Source: Synura sp. LO234KE (lineage: Eukaryota; Sar; Synurophyceae; Synurales; Mallomonadaceae). Taken from it: a stretch of 10,882 nucleotides of DNA. The notes beneath the pieces were generated by a model that saw only the letters and a list, made by a program, of their open reading frames with translations, was not told the origin of the DNA and did not search any database. Below, piece by piece: positions 7,201 to 10,882 of the stretch. A program made the position numbers and the translations under genes. The stretch lies in contig VKHC01000369.1 of NCBI GenBank assembly GCA_015143735.1, forward strand, positions 1,899 to 12,780, written 5' to 3'. Each line of letters starts with the position of its first letter. Positions within the stretch are counted from its first letter, which is position 1.

Positions 7201-9593
7201 TACTTGCCTCATCCAATTTTGCAAATATCTGCCTAAATTTTCATATATGTGCATATGGAAGTCGTTGTCGCGAATATTCTTTTCAGCACGTACTATGAAA
7301 CAATCCATCGTTATTTATTGCAACCAAAGGACCGTTTGATAATTGCATATTTAATGACTGCTGCTGGATAAAGGGTCAGTCTCGACGGTATATATGGACC
7401 GTCATCTTAGGAGAGGCCAGCTACTACCGCCGGTGTAGGTCGCCGTCGTCTTTCAGTCCAAATGTCTCCACAGAAAGACGGGTATGTGTTCATGGTACTG
7501 CAGGAGGTAGCCGTGAATTCAATGAATTGGGAGACCAGACTTTTTAGATATACGCCACGACACGTGACTGGGACTCGACCGATAGATTTCCGTTGAGGGG
7601 AGTGGATTCCTTTGATACACTTTGAATCAGTCGATAACCAATTGTGTCGCGGTTGAATGAATATCTCCTTCTCCAGTTTGGCTCGATTTGATGATGCGAA
7701 AGCTAGATGAATAATATATTTATATACAGTGACCCTTTTCAGCTTTAAGCCAACATGTCCATGACATAGATAGAGCGGCCTATCAATATATTCAATTTGT
7801 GAGAATTTCTCCGACGCATTCTAACTCACAGATAGCACGGATGGATCTGGAGAGCTCAGGAACGTTCTCTCAGTGTGAGGAAGAGAGGGACATCGGGTTA
7901 CAGCTCTATCCCGGGGACTTCAGTTTGCTTGACGGAGAATCGTTGGAATGGATTGATGAGTTCGAATCGAGTTTCAGAAGGTGAGTTTTTGTCCTTTCAA
8001 TCTTTCTATTACTAGTACCTAATTCGATGGATCCATACCTTCCACACTATTTATATGGCACAGTAGACATACGTACGCTAGGAACTTCAAGTATATGATG
8101 TTTAGCGTAACATTTCATCGTTTTTGTCGTGTTGGCTTGCGCATTTCTTTTGTTGAATGTCGTAGGCGGATGAACCAGGTCCGTTACTTGAAGAATAAAT
8201 ACACCAACTTATGTGGCAGATCTGCAGACATCCCATTTTGATCAATCTCCACTGAGGAATCCCACGATATCTCCGTTGCATTTAGACTGCCATGATAATA
8301 TCTGTTGTAGAAGATGTAGAGACTTCTAGCATGTATTTTCTTATCCAAGCCCTGATACCAAACTTCTATGCTGTACCACCAGGAGGCCGAACCTCAGAAA
8401 AGAACAGCACATAGTTTGGAACTAGAGCCATCGGTATCTATTGAACGATCGTCTTCAGGGAATCCCGCGTACGTACGTGCTGACGAACTCGATCTGTTCG
8501 GCTACCACAAGAACACTCTGGCAAGTGCGCCTTCGGATAGTAAATAAGTTTACGTAATAGACTTTCATTTACGCCTAAAATGATAGCGGGAACTGGAAAT
8601 ATTTCTGGTCCATTGTTATCGATTGTTTTTCTTATGCTAAAATCTTTTCACCACTTTATTGAAATCATAGTTCCGGGACTTTGTTCCACTATAACCGCAC
8701 AGGTGTCTCAAACTATGACGCGCGTGGCAGTGTTGCCATTAGCTGTACTTGCTCAAGATATTACGGCAATGCAAGCAGTCCTTTCTCATCACCTGAAGAG
8801 GTAATCCCCCCCCACTGCCCCCACTGTGCTGATTCACCCCTGATGTTCGATAGACGCTGCTGGTGCGCGCTGATGCATGTGGAGATGAGATATATAGCTG
8901 GTTACATGGCAACCGACTCCACGACACTGCCGCGTTAGCCTAACTTTATCATGTCGCCGTGTTCTGCATAATTCCTGTACAGATATCCTGTATTAAGAAA
9001 GTCGGATAGTGATCTACTTCGAGAGATTCGGGAAATGGAGGTGAGGAATAATAATAATTTATAACTGGTCCAACCACTCGTATATAGCGCGCAATGAGTG
9101 ATTACAATTTTTTCCTTTTGCCTTCGTTCATAACCCTACATCTCTCATATGGTGATACGGCATCTCGAACCTATCATCTGAACAATTAGGAGTGGCGATC
9201 GGCTACCAAGCCCCAAGTACGTCCAGGGTGCAGACCATCGAACTATTTTATTTGCCGCTGACGATTCTCGAATTGAACTTTCTTCTCTCTACTCACACGC
9301 AGATCTTAGAGCGTATAAAACCCACACCTCAAACGGATATCCACGGGATTCGTGTACCCCTCCCAAAATATCAGAAAGATGCCAACACAAGTTGGACTCA
9401 CCGCATTCCCACAGATCATGCGCGAGGCAACCCAGAAATCAGCAATTCTATCATGGGCGCTATCTCCCAGATGGAGCTTAGGTTGCCCGTACCCCCAGAT
9501 CGATCTCCCAGTTCTAAATCACAGAATCAGACACGAATGAGACTGCATCAGTTTCGGAAAAGACCAGTGTCTGCTCCGGCAGGAAAGGCGTAG
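1972..9593 (+). CDS. 22-exon gene encoding an unrecognised 885-residue protein (spliced)
   Basis: Seen: coding exons join as 1972-2472, 2545-2654, 2760-3006, 3294-3341, 3610-3675, 3910-4076, 4299-4413, 4749-4823, 5158-5200, 5443-5523, 5733-5821, 6015-6072, 6282-6402, 6528-6582, 6788-6889, 7474-7506, 7832-7980, 8166-8178, 8383-8520, 8703-8800, 8983-9040 and 9303-9593. The total is 2658 nt with no internal stop, and every junction is phase-compatible. That consistency over 21 junctions is the main evidence for one gene. Layout: residues 1-204 hold CxxC pairs (62/65, 84/87) and a His/Cys cluster (174-185). Residues 205-420 are mostly polar linker around a W-rich patch (271-280). Residues 420-592 look globular and hydrophobic. 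Residues 593-885 are Ser/Pro/charge-rich, with one hydrophobic helix (about 742-768) and a basic tail. No signal peptide or clear membrane span is visible. Function is unknown; a FAM149-like identity is only a weak memory-based lead. Least certain junctions: introns 1, 15, 18 and 19. Confidence 0.68.
2545..2654 (+). CDS. Exon 2: His/Cys-rich segment
   Basis: This exon encodes residues 168-203 plus two bases of R204. The donor is AAGAG|GTGAAA (phase 2). The chosen acceptor (ttcaag, ending 2544) makes a 72-nt intron and is the only one found that fits phase 0 from exon 1. A stronger-looking acceptor (atttcag, ending 2504) keeps the same downstream frame and would add about 13 residues, but it needs phase 2 and would leave a 32-nt intron. 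Residues 174-185 hold H-x-H-C-x3-C-x3-C, which could cooperate with the CxxC pairs of exon 1 in metal binding. The frame itself is convincing; the left edge is not. Confidence 0.6.
2760..3006 (+). CDS. Exon 3: basic linker and W-rich patch
   Basis: The acceptor is tttgaatatcag after a pyrimidine-rich run (ctctcgtttt). The donor is CAG|GTATGT, a strong match. The exon enters with one base completing R204, covers residues 205-286 and leaves in phase 0. A Lys/Arg/His-rich first half (about 213-248) leads to a Ser/Gly/Gln-rich linker. Residues 271-280, FEHLWENIIW, form the most aromatic and hydrophobic patch of the exon. The pattern F-[DE]-x-[VL]-W-x-x-[VI]-[VI] resembles what I recall of the DUF3719 core in FAM149 proteins. 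This is a memory-based hint and no alignment was made. Confidence 0.78.
3179..3241 (+). repeat. Degenerate (TG)n tract in intron 3
   Basis: An alternating T/G stretch with scattered A and C (gtgtgtatgtacgtatg, then gtgcgtgtgtgtgtg) lies about 50 nt upstream of exon 4. A C10 run at 3142-3151 precedes it. Short frames reading His-Thr or Cys-Val repeats here are by-products of the repeat. Confidence 0.7.
3294..3341 (+). CDS. Exon 4: short acidic exon
   Basis: A phase 0/0 exon of 16 codons (residues 287-302), IYISSIERAKLEEDND, with donor GAC|GTGAGT, a near-perfect match. The acceptor gcgacag is preceded by only a modest pyrimidine stretch (atttcctctcgg). Because the exon is a multiple of three with phase 0 on both sides, it could be skipped without breaking the frame. 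Confidence 0.62.
3610..3675 (+). CDS. Exon 5: Ser/Gly-rich linker
   Basis: The acceptor ttctgttttcag is strong and the donor is CAG|GTGAAT. A phase 0/0 exon of 22 codons (residues 303-324), opening with DVTEVSGF and ending SSSQQ, probably a disordered linker. Like exon 4, it could be skipped symmetrically. Confidence 0.75.
3842..3904 (+). repeat. CTGT/CTGC tetranucleotide microsatellite in the acceptor of exon 6
   Basis: About 15 imperfect units of CTGT/CTGC run directly into the cttag acceptor at 3909. They form the pyrimidine-rich tract of that splice site. The minus-strand frame reading Gln-Thr/Ala-Asp-Arg repeats is an artefact of it. Confidence 0.75.
3910..4076 (+). CDS. Exon 6: conserved-looking mixed segment
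   Basis: This exon encodes residues 325-379 and two bases of S380. The donor is ATCAG|GTAACT (phase 2). The acceptor ctgccttag is preceded by a long CTGT/CTGC microsatellite that supplies the pyrimidine tract. Hydrophobic and acidic residues around LDEARLMLSFNIEEG (about 333-347) suggest a helix followed by a strand. A Pro-rich turn (QPPPGTP) and a second helix-like stretch follow. Confidence 0.75.
4147..4241 (+). repeat. Compound TA / ATT microsatellite in intron 6
   Basis: Two copies of an aaattac...acatgta lead-in are each followed by a (TA)n run. The second run passes into nine uninterrupted ATT units (4215-4241). The duplicated lead-in suggests expansion by slippage or a short tandem duplication. 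Confidence 0.75.
4299..4413 (+). CDS. Exon 7: polar linker
   Basis: The acceptor ttcccttag ends at 4298. Its first base completes AG|T (S380), followed by residues 381-418. The donor is CAG|GTGGAT (phase 0). A nearby AG at 4303 is out of phase with exon 6 and was not used. The exon is rich in Ser, Gly, Asp and Glu, with no recognisable motif. An alternative donor 21 nt later (AATG|GTATTG) would leave in phase 1 and switch the frame of exon 8. Confidence 0.7.
4414..4748 (+). other. Intron 7 (335 nt)
   Basis: GTGGAT to ctcag. It contains a short G-rich stretch (about 4572-4588) and two in-frame-like but unsupported open stretches. I see no further exon that fits the phase between exons 7 and 8. 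Confidence 0.55.
4749..4823 (+). CDS. Exon 8: start of the globular core
   Basis: A 25-codon phase 0/0 exon (residues 419-443) with acceptor gtgactcag and donor AAG|GTGGGA. The used frame reads VLVALATSSHHRTRHQ onward, with a helical look, and joins exon 9 cleanly. A second frame is also fully open across this exon (GLGGASDV onward). It would need phase 1 on both sides and then fails at exon 9, which hits a stop in that phase. Confidence 0.62.
4824..5157 (+). other. Intron 8 (334 nt)
   Basis: GTGGGA to attcag. The left part stays open in two frames beyond the donor, so a later donor cannot be fully excluded. I see no additional exon. Confidence 0.5.
5158..5200 (+). CDS. Exon 9: short core exon
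   Basis: The acceptor ttcgatattcag follows a pyrimidine-rich run. The donor is GGAG|GTAATG. The exon encodes residues 444-457 (ECSLYDSLRFVNDG) plus one base of D458. One of the two other frames stops inside the exon, and phase 0 joins exon 8 directly. Confidence 0.72.
5443..5523 (+). CDS. Exon 10: core exon with strand-like residues
   Basis: The acceptor is acgcctgtag and the donor is ATTG|GTAAGT, a perfect consensus. Two bases complete D458, 26 codons follow (residues 459-484), and one base is left for D485. Alternating hydrophobic and polar residues (VYFLASGC, then CTVDSRTQIGW) look like beta strands with a Gly turn. The junction reads NDG-D-VYF, chemically smooth across the intron. Confidence 0.78.
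5733..5821 (+). CDS. Exon 11: core exon
   Basis: The acceptor cttttcgttcag is strong and the donor is CTG|GTGCGT. The exon encodes D485 (split) and residues 486-514. It opens GLYVNLTKALPLHYS, which reads as a structured segment, followed by an acidic Ser/Thr loop. Reading on past the donor would stop within about 100 nt. Confidence 0.75.
6015..6072 (+). CDS. Exon 12: core exon
   Basis: The acceptor tgtacgtcag and donor ACAG|GTGAGG are both good. It encodes residues 515-533 (SCGQILGQALLTGIRTWDT) and one base of D534. The sequence suggests an amphipathic helix followed by a Trp-containing turn. Confidence 0.75.
6282..6402 (+). CDS. Exon 13: core exon
   Basis: The acceptor taccatattag follows a near-perfect branch site (tgctaac at 6257-6263, 19 nt upstream). 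The donor is CG|GTAACC (phase 2). It encodes D534 (split) and residues 535-573. The first part (VLFRGEGQLCFLPYERVLSV) looks like two strands, and the end (about 558-573) is a helix rich in aromatic and basic residues. Confidence 0.78.
6528..6582 (+). CDS. Exon 14: end of the core
   Basis: The acceptor ttcttcccgttcgtag has a strong pyrimidine tract and the donor is CAA|GTATGG. One base completes R574 and 18 codons follow (575-592, LWRALKIPYQPIENKPFQ). It leaves in phase 0. The sequence appears to close the helix of exon 13 and start a Pro-rich linker. Confidence 0.72.
6788..6889 (+). CDS. Exon 15: Ser/Ala linker with a hydrophobic end
   Basis: The acceptor gtattgttgacag fits phase 0. The exon has 34 codons (residues 593-626), from SSSNADGASAP to CPIFKQ. 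The donor CAG|GTCCGC is weak beyond the GT, but it fits phase 0 into exon 16 and resembles the donor of exon 18. Another upstream acceptor-donor pair (6690-6737) brings a stop in this phase and was left out. Confidence 0.55.
6890..7473 (+). other. Intron 15 (584 nt), the longest
   Basis: GTCCGC to ccacag. It holds AT-rich sequence and one decoy (an acceptor-like site at 7071 followed by a short open stretch to TAA with no usable donor). Because of its length and weak ends, a missed exon here is the most likely error in the gene model. Confidence 0.45.
7474..7506 (+). CDS. Exon 16: 33-nt exon
   Basis: A phase 0/0 exon of 11 codons (residues 627-637, KDGYVFMVLQE) with acceptor tctccacag and donor GAG|GTAGCC. 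A stronger acceptor (gtcgtctttcag) lies 17 nt upstream and keeps the same downstream frame, but it would require phase 1 from exon 15. The hydrophobic YVFMVL stretch looks like a beta strand. Confidence 0.5.
7507..7831 (+). other. Intron 16 (325 nt)
   Basis: GTAGCC to actcacag. The exon 16 frame stays open for about 90 nt past the donor before TGA, which is compatible with intron retention. I see no other exon. Confidence 0.5.
7832..7980 (+). CDS. Exon 17: acidic segment
   Basis: The acceptor ctaactcacag and donor AGAAG|GTGAGT (excellent) frame 49 codons (residues 638-686) and two bases of R687. The exon is strongly acidic (EEERD, then LDGESLEWIDEFESSF), consistent with an amphipathic acidic helix or a partner-binding motif. 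This is one of the most secure exons. Confidence 0.8.
8166..8178 (+). CDS. Exon 18: 13-nt micro-exon
   Basis: The acceptor ttgaatgtcgtag and donor CAG|GTCCGT frame one base completing R687 and four codons, RMNQ (residues 688-691). The size is exactly what is needed to convert phase 2 after exon 17 into phase 0 for exon 19. If the donor is not used, the frame runs on 20 further residues to a TGA at 8239-8241, giving a 711-residue form. Confidence 0.5.
8383..8520 (+). CDS. Exon 19: Ser/Glu-rich segment ending at a GC donor
   Basis: The acceptor atgctgtaccaccag precedes 46 codons (residues 692-737) in phase 0, from EAEPQKRT to FGYHKNTL. No GT donor fits well at the end; CTG|GCAAGT is a typical GC-AG donor and joins exon 20 in phase 0. 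If it is not spliced, the frame stops at TAA 8545-8547. An internal TAC|GTACGT is a possible alternative donor. Confidence 0.62.
8703..8800 (+). CDS. Exon 20: hydrophobic helix
   Basis: The acceptor ccgcacag and donor AAGAG|GTAATC frame 32 codons (residues 738-769) and two bases of R770. Residues 742-768 run MTRVAVLPLAVLAQDITAMQ and on to a His-His-Leu end. The helix is long and hydrophobic but carries Asp and Gln, so an amphipathic or coiled-coil helix fits better than a membrane span. Confidence 0.7.
8983..9040 (+). CDS. Exon 21: charged helix
   Basis: The acceptor attcctgtacag and donor GAG|GTGAGG are both good. One base completes R770, then YPVLRKSDSDLLREIREME (771-789). This strongly charged amphipathic helix probably continues the helix of exon 20 and the start of exon 22 (ILERIKP). 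Confidence 0.78.
9303..9593 (+). CDS. Exon 22: terminal exon with stop codon
   Basis: The acceptor ctctactcacacgcag is strong. The exon encodes residues 790-885 and ends at TAG 9591-9593. A Pro/His/Arg-rich, probably disordered tail contains GIRVPLPKY (804-812), a Ser/Gln-rich stretch and a basic end with RPVSAP at 876-881. The poly(A) signal 365 nt downstream supports this as the true terminus. Confidence 0.78.
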   Translation: MLERIKPTPQTDIHGIRVPLPKYQKDANTSWTHRIPTDHARGNPEISNSIMGAISQMELRLPVPPDRSPSSKSQNQTRMRLHQFRKRPVSAPAGKA

Positions 9594-9957
9594 CGTCACA
9601 CGCTGGATGTGATGAATATTCGCGGTCTTAACTAATTCAAAATTTGTATTTTTGGTGAGGTTTACCCGCGTAAACAATTGGCTACTGTTAATCTTCATCT
9701 GAAATATTCTTGCTGAATGATAGCAGCAGCCTTACTAGTGTTTACCAACCAATCAGAACTTTATCGATTTTAAAGCGCAAAATATATTTTACTTGGCTTG
9801 AGCAGCCAGGAGGTAGTAGCTAGTTTACACTTAGAGCCCCACCATCCACCGTAAGCGACGACACTCCTGTCGCTCGTCAAAATTCTGTGCTAGTAACAAA
9901 CGTTTTTAAGTGTAAAAGATAGTAACTAATAATCTATTCCAACATGAAACTCTGCAA

Positions 9958-9963
9958 AATAAA
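9958..9963 (+). terminator. Poly(A) signal AATAAA of the main gene
   Basis: A canonical AATAAA lies 365 nt after the TAG of the terminal exon, and I see no closer copy on the + strand. The predicted 3' UTR is therefore about 380-400 nt. Confidence 0.5.
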
Positions 9964-10088
9964 CCATCCTTCTTTAAGTACCAAGCCATAATAAGAAATA
10001 ACCAGCATGCCCAATCACTGCCCTTGAAGGAGACGCCGGAGCGAAAACGGGTTTTCATTATTTTCTCTAAATTTATCGAGGCTTATAA

Positions 10089-10094
10089 TTTATT
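10089..10094 (-). terminator. Minus-strand poly(A) signal AATAAA
   Basis: TTTATT on the + strand reads AATAAA on the minus strand. It lies 176 nt beyond the minus-strand stop at 10270-10272 and about 125 nt from the + strand signal, a typical tail-to-tail arrangement. Confidence 0.35.
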
Positions 10095-10269
10095 CGTGGT
10101 TGGTCTTACCCTGTAGTTGCGGTCTACCTAATACTTGGAAGCAGCTCGTAAAACACATCGCACGACCTCTTGTGTGCACGCACTCTATAGGTAGTATGGT
10201 TCTTCAAGGGAAACGCTGCAAGCAATAAGGAATTTATGTGGCGGCCGGTCGCTCGCGGTCCCGCCTTGG

Positions 10270-10523
10270 TCAATCGAACTCAACACCGAGCCCTTCCGTA
10301 ATACCGCTGCTAACCGTCTGGCTGCCAGAGGTTGCTGTGGCACTTCTCACCAGATGTTCCAGGCGCCCCTCACTCGCTGTGAAGGTAAGCACAAGTTCCC
10401 GAGCTGGCGCAGCCAGCATGGTGTGCTGGTGGCGACACATCCGGTTGCGGAGGGACCCCACTGAGAACTTGCCAGATGGTTCATGGGGACTAGATCGATG
10501 ATGCGGGTCGTCTCTCAATTGGT
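10270..10523 (-). CDS. Possible terminal exon of a convergent gene (partial)
   Basis: The minus strand is open from an acceptor-like cgaacag (plus 10524-10530) to TGA at 10272-10270, about 83 codons. The composition is polar and Ser/Arg/His-rich (opening QLRDDPHHRSSPHEPSGKF, ending ITEGLGVEFD), typical of a disordered C-terminus. A minus-strand AATAAA follows. Against it: the acceptor lacks a good pyrimidine tract, and the opposite strand is also open here and has a good donor (GTGAAG|GTAAGC, 10385). No homologue is recognised. It may be an exon on either strand or simply a GC-rich island. Confidence 0.3.
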
Positions 10524-10882
10524 CTGTTCGTATTATCATTCCTTTCTCAAACTAATCAATCCAACTAAATGACGATTTTCACCCTCCACGAATGTGGGAC
10601 ATGAAAAAGAATTTGGGCTCCGATATATTTTCAGCTTATGCCCATTTTAGATCATTCCATATCATGGCTGAGTTATATTTTATTGTAAGTAAAAATATGG
10701 TTGTATAGGCTAGATTAATGGTGGACAAAAGCAAGAGACGATGATGGTGCGTTAGGAGATTAAGAAGGTGGTAGTCCACCAGTCTTGTCTTCATATGCTG
10801 GGTTTTGTTGGAGTTTAAGGTGGTTGTTCTACTTAGATTAGCTGGGTTCCTAGCGCAATGAAAGGAATGTTCTTAACGATCG
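10524..10882. other. Right-edge region with no supported feature
   Basis: No convincing exon is seen on either strand. If the minus-strand terminal exon is real, this would be its last intron. Confidence 0.4.

Larger units (their letters stand above)
9594..10269. other. 3' UTR and convergent intergenic spacer
   Basis: This stretch covers the predicted 3' UTR of the main gene, its AATAAA, and the spacer to the possible minus-strand gene. It is mostly AT-rich, with no coding frame or repeat that I can support. Confidence 0.5.

Noticed and set aside
10238-10384. Plus-strand exon ending at GTGAAG|GTAAGC
   Set aside because: The donor is good, but there is an in-frame stop just upstream, no clear acceptor or ATG, and a more coherent minus-strand frame.
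1-10882. CRISPR arrays, bacterial operons, tRNA or rRNA genes, viral genes
   Set aside because: No spaced direct repeats, no ribosome-binding-site-led gene runs and no recognisable RNA or viral hallmark sequence were seen on either strand.

Overview
The window looks like nuclear DNA from an intron-dense eukaryote, most likely an animal. No stretch has bacterial gene density. The open frames are short, and almost every plausible one on the + strand is bounded by AG/pyrimidine acceptors and GT donors. The phylum cannot be fixed from this sequence alone. Many small exons with introns of median about 209 nt would suit flatworms, cnidarians or other compact metazoan genomes, but that is a guess.

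Layout. (a) 1-1971 has no confident coding gene. It holds two adjacent dyad-symmetric elements (334-363), a GC-rich patch (about 430-720) and an AT-rich stretch. At its left edge a minus-strand AATAAA with upstream splice-like signals may be the 3' end of a gene. (b) 1972-9593 is one + strand gene, rebuilt here by hand as 22 coding exons. All 21 junctions are phase-compatible and there is no internal stop. It predicts 2658 nt of coding sequence including the stop, or 885 residues. The frame connects through exons of 13 to 501 nt, with 20 GT-AG introns and one apparent GC-AG intron. A poly(A) signal lies 365 nt after the stop. (c) 9594-10269 is the tail-to-tail spacer. (d) 10270-10523 on the minus strand is a possible terminal exon of a convergent gene, with its own AATAAA. 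(e) 10524-10882 shows no convincing exon.

The main product is not recognised. Its N-terminal part is rich in Cys and His (two CxxC pairs, then an H-x-H-C cluster). The middle looks like a compact globular region rich in beta-type residues, and the C-terminal third is polar and basic, ending near RPVSAP. A short motif in exon 3 (FEHLWENII, residues 271-279) recalls the F-[DE]-x-[VL]-W-x-x-[VI]-[VI] core that I remember for the FAM149/DUF3719 family. This comes from memory, without a search, and is a weak lead only. The most useful result is the gene model. It suggests a protein that simple ORF-based scanning would miss, because 21 introns cut it into pieces mostly under 60 codons.
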